Source: Bacillota bacterium (GTDB taxonomy: Bacteria > Bacillota > Clostridia > Christensenellales > Aristaeellaceae). From it: a stretch of DNA of 64,000 nt. Location: NCBI GenBank assembly GCA_023392515.1, contig JAEVYX010000041.1, positions 1 through 64,000 on the forward strand. The letters are read 5' to 3'. This document shows, one piece after another, positions 17,213-27,308 of the stretch. Under the pieces are notes generated by a model. It had not been told where the DNA came from, searched no databases, and worked only from the letters and a program-made list of their open reading frames with translations. How positions within the stretch are numbered: the first letter of the stretch is position 1; every line of letters begins with the position of its first letter. Both the position numbers and the translations under genes were made by a program.

Positions 17213-17806
17213 ATGAACGCACAAGCCATCCTGGCGAAGATCGACGAGGAGGCCCGGGAAGCCGCCGCCACCCTGCTTCGGGAAGCCGGGGAGCGGGCGG
17301 AGGCCATTCGGGCCGCATCGGAGGAGAGAATCGCTAAATCCAAAGAGCAAACCCTTTCCCAGGCAAAAGCAGAAGCTGCCGCGCTGGAACAGCGTATGTA
17401 CCGCATGGCGCAGCTGGATGAGCGCAAGCATATGCTTGCAGCAAAACGGCAGTTGATTGATAAGGCTTTTCAATCAGCGCTCGCTAAAATGGAAAACATG
17501 CCGATGCAAACGGCCCGTGCTTTCCTCCTTTCTTTGGTAAAGGAGTCTGCAAGCGGCCAGGAAACGTTGGTCATTGGCGCAAAACATGATGCATGGTATA
17601 ATCCAGATTTTTTGGAAGAAGCAAATCAAGCTTTGATTGCTCTAGGTAAACCCGGTCAATTGACGGCTGCTCCTGAAAAGCGGACCGGATGTACGGGATT
17701 TTTGCTGGCTTCTTCGGGTATGGAAATCAACTGCACCTTTGAAGCGCTCCTGGAAGCAAAAAGACTGGAGATGGAAGCTGAAGTGGCTGCCATCCTTTTC
17801 CCGTGA
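17213..17806 (+). CDS. ntpE: V-type ATP synthase subunit E (peripheral stalk)
   Basis: This 197-residue protein has an N-terminal helical half rich in Ala, Glu and Arg (residues 1-90). A globular C-terminal half contains GQETLVIGAKHDAWYN and GCTGFLLASSGMEINCTFEALLE, the usual VatE pattern. It forms the outer stalk with NtpF and binds the A/B head. It starts 11 bases after ntpK with AAGGAG upstream. Confidence 0.9.
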   Translation: MNAQAILAKIDEEAREAAATLLREAGERAEAIRAASEERIAKSKEQTLSQAKAEAAALEQRMYRMAQLDERKHMLAAKRQLIDKAFQSALAKMENMPMQTARAFLLSLVKESASGQETLVIGAKHDAWYNPDFLEEANQALIALGKPGQLTAAPEKRTGCTGFLLASSGMEINCTFEALLEAKRLEMEAEVAAILFP

Positions 17807-17831
17807 CCCTATCATGAAGGAGGGCTGGACA

Positions 17832-18812
17832 TTGCCACAGATGAGCATTCCCTATGCCGTAGGCCGCATCCGCGTGTTACAGCGGGATGCCCTGGATTCC
17901 GGCCGCCTGGAAAGGCTGATTTCCACCGCCTCGCTGCAGGAAGCTACACGGGCGTTGTCGGAGATTGGATGGGCGGGAGCGGAAGGGCTGGAATATGAGC
18001 AGGCTACCATGCAGCACGTTGAAAAAGCGTGCAGCTTAATCAAGGAAATAAGCCCGGAGCCTGCGGTCACCGATTGCTTCTTAATACGATATGACATTCA
18101 TAATTTGAAAACGCTGCTAAAGGCCCGCTGCCTTGGAGAAAAAGCAGAAATTCTCTCCCCTTGTGGCACGTTGCCTGTGACTCTTCTGCAGCATGCCGTT
18201 GCGGATCATACCTATAAGAAATTGCCTCCCATCCTTTCGGTTGCCATGGAGGCACTGGAAAAGCGACTGGCAGTACAGGTTGATGCCCTTGTAATTGATG
18301 TGATGCTGGATCATGCCATGTACCGCATAATCTTTGAGTCCCTTCATAATAAGCGCTATCCAGTTGTGCGTAAGTATTTTCAAGGGAAAGTAGACTTGAC
18401 CAACGCTGTCATGCTGCTGCGTGCAAAGGCGATGGGGCGGGAAGAAAGCTTTTTTCAGGAAGTATTGCTGGAAAATGGCACGATTCCCAAAGGGGAGTGG
18501 AGCAAGCTGTTTTCAAATCCGGAAAAGCTTGCCCATTCGTTGGAAGCCTATGGAAAACGCGTAACACTGGCCGTCAAAGCTGCGGTTCAGTCTAACCGGT
18601 CGCTGCCCGCACTGGAAAAAGCGATGGATGATTATCTGCTTTCCTTGTTTTTGCCCTATCGGTTGGAGCCGCTTTCCTTGGAACCTTTGATAGGCTATTT
18701 GTTGGCCTGCGAGCGGGAGTCTGCCGCCGTGAGGCTAATTATGGCCGGGAAGGCCAACGGTTTTGCGCCTGAAGCCATCCGGGAAAGGATGCGTGATCTC
18801 TATGGCCGCTAA
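17832..18812 (+). CDS. ntpC: V-type ATP synthase subunit C (d-subunit, rotor cap)
   Basis: This 326-residue protein of the V0 C/d family links the central stalk to the membrane rotor ring. It begins MSIPYAVGRIRVLQRD after a few residues and contains TDCFLIRYDIHNLKTLLKAR and PLIGYLLACERESAAVRLI, typical of the three-repeat V0 C/d fold. AAGGAGGGC (17817-17825) lies eight bases before TTG 17832, the preferred start; ATG 17841 is the alternative. Its end overlaps ntpG by 11 bases. Confidence 0.88.
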   Translation: MPQMSIPYAVGRIRVLQRDALDSGRLERLISTASLQEATRALSEIGWAGAEGLEYEQATMQHVEKACSLIKEISPEPAVTDCFLIRYDIHNLKTLLKARCLGEKAEILSPCGTLPVTLLQHAVADHTYKKLPPILSVAMEALEKRLAVQVDALVIDVMLDHAMYRIIFESLHNKRYPVVRKYFQGKVDLTNAVMLLRAKAMGREESFFQEVLLENGTIPKGEWSKLFSNPEKLAHSLEAYGKRVTLAVKAAVQSNRSLPALEKAMDDYLLSLFLPYRLEPLSLEPLIGYLLACERESAAVRLIMAGKANGFAPEAIRERMRDLYGR

Positions 18813-19146
18813 GGCGATGATGGGCGTAGTAGGGGAGCGGGATGCCGTACTTGCTTTTAAAGCAATTGGCATGCGCGTAATTCCCACACATACGCCTGAA
18901 GAAACAACCGCCGCCTTATTTAAATTGGTGAAGGAGGGCGTTGCGGTCATATTCATAACGGAATCTGCTGCACGCCAGGCGCCGGAGGCTTTGGAAAGAT
19001 ACAAAACGTCCCCCGAAACCGCCATCATTCCCATCCCGGGCAGCCGGGGCACAGATGGCTTTGGTATGCAACGTGTGAAAGCCAATGTGGAAAAGGCCAT
19101 CGGCGCGGACATTTTATTCCAGAATGATAGGAAAGAGGGGGAATGA
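18802..19146 (+). CDS. ntpG: V-type ATP synthase subunit F (NtpG)
   Basis: This 114-residue central-stalk subunit has the Rossmann-like pattern of the V-ATPase F subunit: [22 protein letters not shown] at the N-terminus, [12 protein letters not shown] in the middle and [18 protein letters not shown] near the end. It binds NtpD in the rotor. The start is not certain; ATG 18802 is used, with ATG 18817 or 18820 possible because no strong ribosome site is visible within the overlap with ntpC. Confidence 0.88.
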   Translation: MAAKAMMGVVGERDAVLAFKAIGMRVIPTHTPEETTAALFKLVKEGVAVIFITESAARQAPEALERYKTSPETAIIPIPGSRGTDGFGMQRVKANVEKAIGADILFQNDRKEGE

Positions 19147-19148
19147 AC

Positions 19149-20915
19149 ATGGGAAAGGGAACCATTGTAAAGGTTGCCGGCCCCTTGATTGTGGCGGAAA
19201 ACATGGCGGATGCCCGCATGTACGATGTGGTGCGCGTCAGCAAGAACCGCCTTGTCGGCGAGATCATTGAATTGCGCGGCGACAAAGCATCCATTCAGGT
19301 TTATGAAGAAACCTCTGGTCTTGGGCCTGGTGAACCTGTGGAATCCACCGGCGCACCGCTGTCTGTGGAATTGGGACCTGGCCTTATCGAGTCTATCTTC
19401 GATGGAATCCAGCGCCCCTTGACGGCTATCCGTCAAAAGGTGGGGGAGCGGATTACCCGCGGAATTGAGGTTCCTTCCCTTGACCGGGAGAAGCAGTGGG
19501 CTTTTGAGCCCCGCTGCCAAGCAGGGGCCAAGGTCGTACCGGGTGATATCCTTGGCACTGTACAGGAAAGCGCGGTTGTTGAACATCGCATTCTGACGCC
19601 GAACGGTATCAGCGGTACGATTGTTCGTATTCATAATGGTGCTGCCCGTGTGGAAGATGTGATCTGCACCATTCGTGATGATGCCGGTCAGGAACATACC
19701 ATTACCATGCTGCAAAAGTGGCCCGTCCGCAGAGGACGTCCCTATCAGGAAAAGCTGGCGCCTCAAGCACCCATGGTTACCGGACAACGGGTCATTGATA
19801 CATTTTTCCCTATTGCTTCCGGTGGCGTGGCTGCTGTGCCAGGCCCCTTTGGTTCGGGAAAAACCGTTGTGCAGCATCAATTGGCCAAATGGGCTGATGC
19901 GGATATCATCGTGTATGTCGGCTGCGGTGAACGCGGAAATGAAATGACCGACGTGTTGATGGAGTTCCCCGAATTGCATGATCCCCGCACTGGTGAATCC
20001 TTGATGAAGCGCACGGTGTTGATTGCCAACACCTCCGATATGCCTGTAGCAGCCCGAGAAGCTTCTATCTATACCGGCATCACCATTGCAGAGTATTATA
20101 GGGACATGGGTTATAAAGTCGCCATCATGGCAGATTCTACCAGCCGTTGGGCAGAAGCACTTCGTGAAATGAGCGGCCGTCTGGAAGAAATGCCCGGCGA
20201 AGAAGGCTACCCAGCCTATCTATCTTCCCGTATTGCGGAGTTTTATGAGCGTGCAGGCTCTGTACGCTGCCTGGGCTCCGATGGAAGAACCGGCACTATA
20301 TCCGCTATCGGAGCCGTATCGCCTCCGGGTGGTGATATTTCAGAACCCGTATCCCAGGCTACGCTGCGCATCGTGAAAGTATTCTGGGGATTGAGCGCAC
20401 AATTGGCTTACAAGCGCCATTTCCCAGCCATTGACTGGCTGCAATCCTATTCCCTGTATATCGACAGACTGTCCTCCTGGTTCTCAGACAGCGTTTCACC
20501 GGAATGGAATGAACTGCGTGCCAAAGCTATGCGGGTTTTGCAGGAAGAGGCGGAACTGGACGAAATCGTCCGGTTGGTGGGTATCGACGCGCTGAGTTGG
20601 AAAGACCGGCTCACCATGGAAGTGGCCCGCTCTATCCGTGAGGATTATCTGCATCAGAACGCTTTTGATGAGGTAGATACTTATACCTCCCTGGAAAAAC
20701 AATTCCAAATGCTCCGGCTGATTCTCATGTATCAGGATCGCGGAAGGGCGGCCTTGGATGCGGGAGCAAACCTTTCCGGCGTTATAGGCTTGCCGGTAAG
20801 AGAGCGCATAGGCCGGGCCAAATATATCCCTGAAGCGGACCTGAAAGAGTTTGCGAAAATCGAATCGGAGCTCTCAAGCCAGGCGGCCGCGTTGATCGAC
20901 CAAGGAGGGCTATAA
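19149..20915 (+). CDS. ntpA: V-type ATP synthase catalytic subunit A
   Basis: This 588-residue catalytic subunit contains the P-loop [11 protein letters not shown] at about residues 234-244. It also has the V-ATPase A-specific insert before it (residues about 115-185), the Walker B region [18 protein letters not shown] with the catalytic Glu, and [16 protein letters not shown] [14 protein letters not shown]. It makes or hydrolyses ATP at the A/B interface. ATG 19149 is preferred to ATG 19143 because GAGGGGG then has eight-base spacing. Confidence 0.97.
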   Translation: MGKGTIVKVAGPLIVAENMADARMYDVVRVSKNRLVGEIIELRGDKASIQVYEETSGLGPGEPVESTGAPLSVELGPGLIESIFDGIQRPLTAIRQKVGERITRGIEVPSLDREKQWAFEPRCQAGAKVVPGDILGTVQESAVVEHRILTPNGISGTIVRIHNGAARVEDVICTIRDDAGQEHTITMLQKWPVRRGRPYQEKLAPQAPMVTGQRVIDTFFPIASGGVAAVPGPFGSGKTVVQHQLAKWADADIIVYVGCGERGNEMTDVLMEFPELHDPRTGESLMKRTVLIANTSDMPVAAREASIYTGITIAEYYRDMGYKVAIMADSTSRWAEALREMSGRLEEMPGEEGYPAYLSSRIAEFYERAGSVRCLGSDGRTGTISAIGAVSPPGGDISEPVSQATLRIVKVFWGLSAQLAYKRHFPAIDWLQSYSLYIDRLSSWFSDSVSPEWNELRAKAMRVLQEEAELDEIVRLVGIDALSWKDRLTMEVARSIREDYLHQNAFDEVDTYTSLEKQFQMLRLILMYQDRGRAALDAGANLSGVIGLPVRERIGRAKYIPEADLKEFAKIESELSSQAAALIDQGGL

Positions 20916-20918
20916 GGG

Positions 20919-22307
20919 ATGCTGAAAGAATATCGCACCATCAAAGAAGTGGTGGGCCCCCTGATGCTGGTGGAAGGCGTTTCCGGGGTGACTTATAATG
21001 AGCTGGTGGAAATCCAACAGCAAAATGGCGAAATTCGCAATGGCAAGGTGCTGGAAGTAAACGGTGATAAGGCACTGGTGCAGTTGTTTGAAAGCAGCAA
21101 CGGCCTGCGTATTGACAATAGTTGTGCCCGTTTCCTGGGCCGTGGCATTGAACTTTCTGTATCTATGGATATGCTGGGCAGGGTATTCAGCGGTATGGGC
21201 ATTCCCAGGGACGGTGGACCCGCCCTTATCCCAGAAAAGCGGATGGATATCAACGGCGAGCCTCTTAACCCCGCCGCCAGAGACTATCCCAGCGAGTTTA
21301 TCCAAACAGGCATTTCCGCTATCGATGGACTGAACACCCTGGTGCGCGGACAAAAGCTGCCGGTATTCACCGGAAGCGGCCTGCCTCATGCCCAGTTGGC
21401 TACCCAGATTGCCCGGCAAGCCCGGGTGTTGGGTACCGACAGCAAGTTTGCAGTAGTGTTCGGTGCCATTGGTATCACATTTGAGGAAGCAGATTATTTC
21501 ATAAGCGATTTTCGCCGCACAGGAGCTATCGAACGGGCCGTTCTCTTCATGAATTTGGCCAACGACCCGGCAATTGAGCGTATCGCCACTCCCCGTATGG
21601 CGCTGACTGCCGCGGAATACCTGGCTTATGAAAAGGGTATGCATGTATTGGTGATTTTGACCGACATCACCAACTACGCAGAAGCCTTGCGTGAGGTATC
21701 CGCAGCCCGCAAGGAAGTTCCAGGCCGTCGGGGATATCCGGGGTATCTGTATACTGACTTGGCTTCCATGTACGAGCGGGCAGGCCGGGTTATTGGTAAA
21801 GAGGGCTCCATTACCCAAATTCCAATATTATCCATGCCGGAAGATGATAAAACGCATCCTATCCCGGATCTTACGGGATACATTACCGAGGGTCAGATCA
21901 TTTTAAGCCGGGAGCTGTACCGTAAAGGCATAGAGCCCCCCATTGATGTAATGCCCTCACTGTCCCGCTTAAAGGACAAAGGAATAGGGGAAGGCAAGAC
22001 CCGTAAGGACCATGCCGCAACAATGAACCAGCTCTTCGCAGCATATTCCCGCGGTAAGGATGCAAAAGAATTGGCTGTCATTCTGGGTGATGCAGCACTG
22101 ACGGATATCGATAAAAAGTATGCCGCCTTTGCAGACGCCTTTGAAAAGGAATACGTATCCCAGGGCTATCAGGCCAACAGAAGCATAGAGGATACACTGC
22201 AATTGGGCTGGAAGCTCTTAAGCATGCTCCCCAGAACTGAACTCAAGCGTATCCGCGACGACATGCTGGACGAGTTTTTGCCTAAGCACCAAGAGGAGGA
22301 TGCGTAA
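20919..22307 (+). CDS. ntpB: V-type ATP synthase regulatory subunit B
   Basis: This 462-residue non-catalytic subunit lacks a complete P-loop (the corresponding segment reads [19 protein letters not shown]), as usual for B subunits. It keeps the arginine-finger region and [34 protein letters not shown] sequence. It completes the A3B3 head. GGAGGG lies ahead of the ATG, and the stop overlaps the ntpD start as TAATG. Confidence 0.97.
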   Translation: MLKEYRTIKEVVGPLMLVEGVSGVTYNELVEIQQQNGEIRNGKVLEVNGDKALVQLFESSNGLRIDNSCARFLGRGIELSVSMDMLGRVFSGMGIPRDGGPALIPEKRMDINGEPLNPAARDYPSEFIQTGISAIDGLNTLVRGQKLPVFTGSGLPHAQLATQIARQARVLGTDSKFAVVFGAIGITFEEADYFISDFRRTGAIERAVLFMNLANDPAIERIATPRMALTAAEYLAYEKGMHVLVILTDITNYAEALREVSAARKEVPGRRGYPGYLYTDLASMYERAGRVIGKEGSITQIPILSMPEDDKTHPIPDLTGYITEGQIILSRELYRKGIEPPIDVMPSLSRLKDKGIGEGKTRKDHAATMNQLFAAYSRGKDAKELAVILGDAALTDIDKKYAAFADAFEKEYVSQGYQANRSIEDTLQLGWKLLSMLPRTELKRIRDDMLDEFLPKHQEEDA

Positions 22308-22948
22308 TGGCGTCTACCCTTCGCGTAAATCCTACGCGCATGGAATTGACCCGCATCAAGCGCAGGCTGGTCACAGCGAAGCGCGGCCATAAACTGCTTA
22401 AAGACAAGCGGGATGAAATGGTGCGTCAGTTTATAGGCTTGATCCGGGAAAATCACGCGCTGCGGCGGGAAGTGGAAAATGAACTCAGCAATGCGCTGAA
22501 GGACTTTGCCATGGCACGGGCGGTTATGGACCCCAAATCGCTGGAAGAAGCTGTGCTTTATCCTGCAAGGCAAGTATCCCTTACCATTGGGCAAAAGAAT
22601 ATTTTGTCGGTTCGCGTTCCCACAATTTCAGTTGATCAGTCTTCCTTGGTGGAAACAGAATTGTCTTATGGGCTTGCTGAAACATCCGCGCAATTGGATG
22701 GAGCGATTGCCACCTTGGCTGAAGTATTGCCGAAACTTGTGCGGCTGGCGGAAATCGAAAAGGCATGTAATCTATTGGCCGATGAGATTGAAAAGACACG
22801 CCGCCGAGTTAATGCGTTGGAATATGTCATGATTCCCCAATTCATCGAAACAATACGCTTTATTACCATGAAGCTGGACGAAAATGAGCGGGGATCACTG
22901 ACAAGGTTAATGAAAGTTAAGGAAATGATCGCAAACCGGGAAGCGTAA
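22307..22948 (+). CDS. ntpD: V-type ATP synthase subunit D (central stalk)
   Basis: This 213-residue protein is made of two long helices forming the rotor shaft. It begins with the family pattern NPTRMELTRIKRRLVTAKRGHKLLKDKRDE and ends with ALEYVMIPQFIETIRFITMKLDE-type sequence. It is the last gene of the operon. No ntpJ (Na+/K+ transporter, present in Enterococcus) follows; a terminator does. Confidence 0.95.
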   Translation: MASTLRVNPTRMELTRIKRRLVTAKRGHKLLKDKRDEMVRQFIGLIRENHALRREVENELSNALKDFAMARAVMDPKSLEEAVLYPARQVSLTIGQKNILSVRVPTISVDQSSLVETELSYGLAETSAQLDGAIATLAEVLPKLVRLAEIEKACNLLADEIEKTRRRVNALEYVMIPQFIETIRFITMKLDENERGSLTRLMKVKEMIANREA

Positions 22949-22959
22949 GCTCCGTGAGG

Positions 22960-23019
22960 CTGCCAAAAAGAGATGGGCCCATCGTATGTGGGCCCCTTTC
23001 TTTGAGGCAGTTTCTTTTT
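22960..23019 (+). terminator. Terminator of the V-ATPase operon
   Basis: GGGCCCA (22975-22981) pairs with TGGGCCC (22989-22995). A wider stem is possible between CTGCC (22960-22964) and GGCAG (23006-23010). A T-rich tract, TTTCTTTTT, follows. Confidence 0.75.
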
Positions 23020-23045
23020 ATCTCCCTAAAAAGGAGGGCTGATGC

Positions 23046-23957
23046 ATGGAAGATAAAAATCTTCTTGATCTGGCAAAGCTTTATGGCTTTGACCAATGCT
23101 TTTTAGTCGACGCTTCTTTATGTGAAGATGCACCCCAGGGTGTTTGTACCTTGATGCTGCTTTTAAAGGCATATGGCTCATGGAGCAGTACGAAACCGGG
23201 CTTTGTTCGCATCAGCCCTTATTACGCAACCGCGCAATCCGCTTATCATGCGGCGTTAGCACTTAAAAGGCACTTGGAAGAGGATGGGGAAAAGGCAGTC
23301 CAGCTGCCCCAGGTGGAGCTTAAACCCCTTTGCATGCAATTATCCCCTTTTGCCATGGGCCGGAACACACTGTTATACCATAGAGATTATGGTTCCAGGT
23401 TTCATTTGCAATTGGTTGGGCTTTTTCACTTCTATCCTATGGAGGATAAACTTCGCCGGACCGGGCCAGCCCCCGATATGTGCAGGGGATGCCGCAAATG
23501 CGCAAACGCATGCCCCTCCCATGCCCTTGATGGGAAAGGGTTTAGCCGTAATCTTTGTATTCGTCAGCATATGATCAGCGGCCAGATAGTTCCGGAATCA
23601 ATCCGTGAATGGATGGAAGATCGTCTGATTGGGTGTGATATCTGCCAAGAAGCATGCCCTTGGAACGCATCCCATGTTATTGAAGAACCCAAATCGAATT
23701 ATACCAACTATTCCCTTGACAGGCTGCTTGCAGAACCTAAGGTTTCCGCAAAGGAATTAGGACAGAATATCGGCAACAACATGGTTATTTCGAACCGCCT
23801 TTTAGCACAGGCCTGTATATGCGCCGGTAACAGCAGAGATAAAAGATATCTTCCTATTCTGCAAGAATTATTGCATCATCCTTCTGAGACCGTTTCTGCT
23901 CACGCATCTTGGGCAGCAGAAATATTGACAAGAGAAACAAAAAATACGTCAAGTTAA
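23046..23957 (+). CDS. QueG-like epoxyqueuosine reductase family protein, short form
   Basis: This 303-residue protein has a double [4Fe-4S] domain, CRGCRKCANACP and GCDICQEACPWN, the pairing and spacing typical of epoxyqueuosine reductase QueG. The family segment GRNTLLYHRDYGS precedes it and a HEAT-like C-terminal repeat (YLPILQELLHHPSETVSAHASWA) follows. QueG performs the last, cobalamin-dependent step of queuosine tRNA modification. It is about 70 residues shorter than Escherichia coli QueG, with a reduced N-terminal domain, so function is probable but not certain. AAGGAGGG lies before the ATG. No other queuosine gene is in the window. Confidence 0.75.
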   Translation: MEDKNLLDLAKLYGFDQCFLVDASLCEDAPQGVCTLMLLLKAYGSWSSTKPGFVRISPYYATAQSAYHAALALKRHLEEDGEKAVQLPQVELKPLCMQLSPFAMGRNTLLYHRDYGSRFHLQLVGLFHFYPMEDKLRRTGPAPDMCRGCRKCANACPSHALDGKGFSRNLCIRQHMISGQIVPESIREWMEDRLIGCDICQEACPWNASHVIEEPKSNYTNYSLDRLLAEPKVSAKELGQNIGNNMVISNRLLAQACICAGNSRDKRYLPILQELLHHPSETVSAHASWAAEILTRETKNTSS

Positions 23958-23968
23958 CCGTTATTCTC

Positions 23969-23997
23969 TTGCCTATGATCGTGAAAACATCTACAAT
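23969..23997 (+). promoter_or_regulatory. Sigma-A promoter for the ABC transporter genes
   Basis: TTGCCT (23969-23974), 17-bp spacer and TACAAT (23992-23997), 31 bases before the ABC ATPase start. It overlaps no gene. Confidence 0.55.
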
Positions 23998-24028
23998 GAT
24001 GGCGTATGTTGGAAGGAGTGATTACGGA

Positions 24029-24772
24029 ATGTTTGATTTTGATCAAGTATCAAAGCAATATGCCAAGGGCAAAGTGAAAGCGGTAGATGCACTTTCACTG
24101 CATGTACAAAGAGGAGAGGTGTTTGGTTTTATCGGGCCTAACGGCGCCGGCAAGACCACGACCATCAAGCTGCTGACAGGAATTTTGACTCCGGATGCCG
24201 GCAATATCACCATCGGCGGCTATGATATGGCGCGTAATCCCCTGGATGCAAAACGGCTGATTGGGTTCGTGCCAGATAACCAGGAGATGTACGAACGGCT
24301 GACAGGTATGGAGTATTTGGACTTTTTGGCCGATATTTATCAAGTGGACGCAATCAGAAGAAAAGCGCATTTAGAAAAATACTTGGCACTTTTTGAATTG
24401 CAAGATGCGGCATATCAGCAAATTCGCAGCTATTCAAGAGGAATGAAGCAAAAGCTTACCTTAATTGGCGCCTTGATTCATCAGCCGCCACTTTGGGTGT
24501 TGGATGAGCCCATGACGGGGCTTGATCCCAAAGCCGCTCACTTGCTGAAAGAAGAGATGCGGGCCCATTGCCATGCGGGAAATACCGTATTTTTCTCTAC
24601 TCATGTATTGGATGTTGCAGAGAAATTGTGTGACCGGATTGCAATTATTGCCCATGGCAAGCTGATTGCGGAAGGCACCATGGCATCTTTACGTTCAGGG
24701 GAGCAGGGCGCTACTTTGGAGCAGCTATTCCTGGAAATGACGCAGGATGGAGCGGAGGAGGAAAACCAATGA
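24029..24772 (+). CDS. ABC transporter ATP-binding protein
   Basis: This 247-residue ATPase has the Walker A motif GPNGAGKTTTIKLL at about residues 38-51, the Q-loop at VPDNQEM, the signature SRGMKQKLTLIGAL, Walker B LWVLDEPMTGLDPKA and the switch His in FFSTHVLD. It belongs to the DRA/CcmA-like class of multidrug or ABC-2 exporters. ATG 24029 follows GAAGGAG; earlier in-frame starts fall within the end of the QueG-like gene. It forms a pair with the permease at 24769 through an ATGA overlap. Substrate unknown. Confidence 0.93.
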   Translation: MFDFDQVSKQYAKGKVKAVDALSLHVQRGEVFGFIGPNGAGKTTTIKLLTGILTPDAGNITIGGYDMARNPLDAKRLIGFVPDNQEMYERLTGMEYLDFLADIYQVDAIRRKAHLEKYLALFELQDAAYQQIRSYSRGMKQKLTLIGALIHQPPLWVLDEPMTGLDPKAAHLLKEEMRAHCHAGNTVFFSTHVLDVAEKLCDRIAIIAHGKLIAEGTMASLRSGEQGATLEQLFLEMTQDGAEEENQ

Positions 24773-26460
24773 GCGCTTTTCTTACCCTATTGAAGCTGCA
24801 ATGTAAGCTTCGAATTGCGGTTTTAAAGCCACAACACTGGTTGCCCTCTAAATGGAACGCATGGAAGGAATGGCGTCCCCTTCTGATGGGGCTTGTATAT
24901 CTTGCGTTGATAGGGATCAGTGTAGGCACGATCATCTTTATGGAAAACGGAATTCTGATAGCTTTTTCGTCCCTTGCTATGCCCGAAATGCTTTTATCCC
25001 TCACCATGATGCTTTGTATGATATTGACGCTGGTGCTTGGCTTTTTTCATGTAACCAGCACGCTGTATTTTAGCAGGGACAGCGGTTTCCTGGCATATCT
25101 GCCCGCCTCTTCCAAGGCCGTAATGGCTTCAAAACTGGCAATAGTTCTAGCTGGAGAAATAGGTATTACCTTTCTTGTCTTTTTGCCTGCATGCATTCTG
25201 TATGGCATACACACAGCGCAATCAGCAATTTTCTATGTAAAGGCCATACTATGCGTATTGTTTATTCCGCTGATCCCGATGGCCATTTCCACGCTGGGTT
25301 CAACGCTTTTGATCAGGTTTTCATCCCTGTTTAGACATCGTGACCGCATTGCAGTCGTCGGCGGGATTGCACTTTTGGCAGGAACAGTTCTCTTGCAGAT
25401 GAAAATGGTCTCCACCATTCCTGATGATGCGCAAGCAGCTTTTTTTATCGGATTATTGGCGGATAATCAACGTCTTCTACAAACATTTGCCGGAAGCTTT
25501 CCTCCCGTTTTATGGGCTACAGTTGGCCTTTCAGGTTCATCCCTGCAGCACTTTTGGTACTATCTTTTGTTTGCTTCGTCTGCTTGTGCACTTATGGGGC
25601 TGGCGCTTTTATGGACAGGCGGCCGCTATCAAAAACTGGCGATCTCCCAGCAGGAAGCTTATGCCCAACCCAGCCGGGGCAAAAAGAAACACGCACGGCT
25701 TTCTACCATGCATTCTCCTACATGGGCATTGTTTATTTTGCAGTGGCGGGAAGTTTTACGCACACCTGCTTACGCACTAAATGGGCTGATAGGTATCGTT
25801 ATGCTGCCCATTATGGCAATTGCCTTTATGCTAGGTCAGGAAGGGGAGGCTTTTCAGGAAATCAAACCCTTTATTGACCAGATTCTTCACGCCCTTCCGC
25901 CGGTTTTTATGACCTTGGGTGCAGCGGGAGCGATGGCGCTAGTGAGCAGCATAAATCCTGCAGGTGCCACGGCTGTATCCAGGGAAGGAAACCGGCATGA
26001 ATTGTTCAGGATGCTGCCTGTCAGCAACAGAAAGCAGGTTTTGGCGAAACAGTTATTTGGTTTCTCCATTCTGGCATTATCATGCTTGTTCTTTACTATC
26101 GTTTTGCTGTTGGCCCTTCCATCTTTCACATTATATATTCTTGCTGCGCTTGTATATGGTTTACTGTTTGCCTATTTCTCCAATGCAGGCAGTCTGGCCC
26201 TTGATATAATGCATCCCAAATTTAAGTGGCGCAGTGAAATGGAAGCAATTAAGCAAAATATGAATGCCATGATTTCCATGTTCCTTTCCGCATTACTTGT
26301 GATAGCTCTTGGTTTTTTAGGATGGGGGTTATGGGAATTGCAGGTATCAGCCGGTTTAATAGCCGGAATTTACCTTCTGGTGCTTGCAGGATTGGCGTGG
26401 GGAAGCCACTATCTTCTCATGCGCTTGGCAAACACGGCATATGCATCCTTAGAAGTGTAA
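24769..26460 (+). CDS. ABC-2 type transporter permease
   Basis: This 563-residue membrane protein has about twelve hydrophobic segments in two halves, for example WRPLLMGLVYLALIGISVGT, ILTLVLGFFHVTSTL and LLVIALGFLGWGLWEL. A soluble loop near residues 290-315 (SRGKKKHARLSTM) splits it. It is the membrane partner of the preceding ATPase. The size and two-half layout match large ABC-2 permeases of Firmicutes with no assigned substrate. No terminator of good quality follows. Confidence 0.85.
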   Translation: MSAFLTLLKLQCKLRIAVLKPQHWLPSKWNAWKEWRPLLMGLVYLALIGISVGTIIFMENGILIAFSSLAMPEMLLSLTMMLCMILTLVLGFFHVTSTLYFSRDSGFLAYLPASSKAVMASKLAIVLAGEIGITFLVFLPACILYGIHTAQSAIFYVKAILCVLFIPLIPMAISTLGSTLLIRFSSLFRHRDRIAVVGGIALLAGTVLLQMKMVSTIPDDAQAAFFIGLLADNQRLLQTFAGSFPPVLWATVGLSGSSLQHFWYYLLFASSACALMGLALLWTGGRYQKLAISQQEAYAQPSRGKKKHARLSTMHSPTWALFILQWREVLRTPAYALNGLIGIVMLPIMAIAFMLGQEGEAFQEIKPFIDQILHALPPVFMTLGAAGAMALVSSINPAGATAVSREGNRHELFRMLPVSNRKQVLAKQLFGFSILALSCLFFTIVLLLALPSFTLYILAALVYGLLFAYFSNAGSLALDIMHPKFKWRSEMEAIKQNMNAMISMFLSALLVIALGFLGWGLWELQVSAGLIAGIYLLVLAGLAWGSHYLLMRLANTAYASLEV

Positions 26461-26508
26461 AATAATTAAATTTATATTACGAAAATGCGTGCATTTTTTT
26501 CTTAAGTA

Positions 26509-26517
26509 TGGTAAAAT
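26509..26517 (+). promoter_or_regulatory. Extended -10 promoter candidate before the methyltransferase
   Basis: TGGTAAAAT carries the extended -10 TGn element directly before TAAAAT (26512-26517). The -35 is poor (TGCATT near 26490). Confidence 0.4.
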
Positions 26518-26567
26518 GATGTGGAACAAGTTACAAGTCATTGTTACCTTACAAAGGAGGGGTCTGC

Positions 26568-27179
26568 ATGCTGTCAAAAGCGGCGAACCGCACAGTTTTG
26601 CCTACACCAATTATTGCCCCGAAGGTGCGGATGTCATCATCTGTCCGTGCCTTGGCTCAATGGGCTGCCATTGATGCAGGAGATAAGGTACTGGATATGG
26701 CATGCGGTAATGGCGAGCTACTATTTCACCTTGGAAAACAGGTCGAATGTGAATTATGTGGTATTGTACCTACCATGGAACAGGTTCGTACCGTTCGGTC
26801 TATGATTCCTACTGCAGATATTATGTATGCTCAACCGGAAGACATTCCCTGGAAGGATGCTTCCTTTGATGTAGTTTTATGCAGTTTGCCATTTTACCTT
26901 ATGGAAGACCCTGGTAAGGTGCTGCAGGAGGCAATCCGTGTTCTAAAGCCTGGCGGTGAATTTTTGATGGCTGCGGACTGGTATCCCATGCCTTTGCGTC
27001 AAGTTCTGAATTACTTTTTCGGCTATGTCGAGGAGCCCCAAAGACCTATTTGCTATGGCAAGCATGAGATGTTGGCCTCTTTGGAATCTGTGGGATTCCA
27101 GAAAGTCACATGGCGGGCAGCGGATATTCGTGTGGGTGTAACCATCGGGTGGAAAAAATCAATTTGCATTCAGGCATAA
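26568..27179 (+). CDS. SAM-dependent class I methyltransferase
   Basis: This 203-residue protein has motif I VLDMACGNGELLFHLG at about residues 37-52, motif II-type acidic residues further on, and FDVVLCSLPFYLMEDPGKVLQE, then VLKPGGEFLMAADWYP, all typical of the UbiE/COQ5-like class. The substrate is not predictable. AAAGGAGGGG six bases upstream fixes ATG 26568. It is monocistronic, with its own promoter candidate and a strong terminator. Confidence 0.85.
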   Translation: MLSKAANRTVLPTPIIAPKVRMSSSVRALAQWAAIDAGDKVLDMACGNGELLFHLGKQVECELCGIVPTMEQVRTVRSMIPTADIMYAQPEDIPWKDASFDVVLCSLPFYLMEDPGKVLQEAIRVLKPGGEFLMAADWYPMPLRQVLNYFFGYVEEPQRPICYGKHEMLASLESVGFQKVTWRAADIRVGVTIGWKKSICIQA

Positions 27180-27202
27180 TGAAAGTTGGAAATGCTGTTT
27201 TG

Positions 27203-27230
27203 CCCCCTTGCCAAAGGGGGTATTTTTTTT
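27203..27230 (+). terminator. Intrinsic terminator after the methyltransferase
   Basis: CCCCCTT pairs with AAGGGGG around a short loop and is followed by TATTTTTTTT. Confidence 0.9.
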
Positions 27231-27247
27231 GTTTTTTGGAATTTTAG

Positions 27248-27276
27248 TTGACCATTGATGCGCTTCATGATACATT
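27248..27276 (+). promoter_or_regulatory. Sigma-A promoter of the radical-SAM / RNase G / mismatch-repair run
   Basis: TTGACC (27248-27253), 17-bp spacer, TACATT (27271-27276), 32 bases before the TTG start of the first gene. Confidence 0.7.
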
Positions 27277-27308
27277 GAAGAGCAAACTATTTTGGGGGAG
27301 GCGGCCTT

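Noticed and set aside
18735..19979. Antisense ORF of 414 codons across ntpC, ntpG and ntpA
   Set aside because: It opposes three well-supported V-ATPase genes, is rich in His and Asn as antisense frames are, and matches no family.
20910..21818. Antisense ORF of 302 codons across ntpB
   Set aside because: Same reasons; ntpB on the plus strand is unambiguous.
23924..23953. Second promoter starting with TTGACA inside the end of the QueG-like gene
   Set aside because: No acceptable -10 lies 16-18 bases downstream; the TTGCCT/TACAAT pair at 23969-23997 is better.
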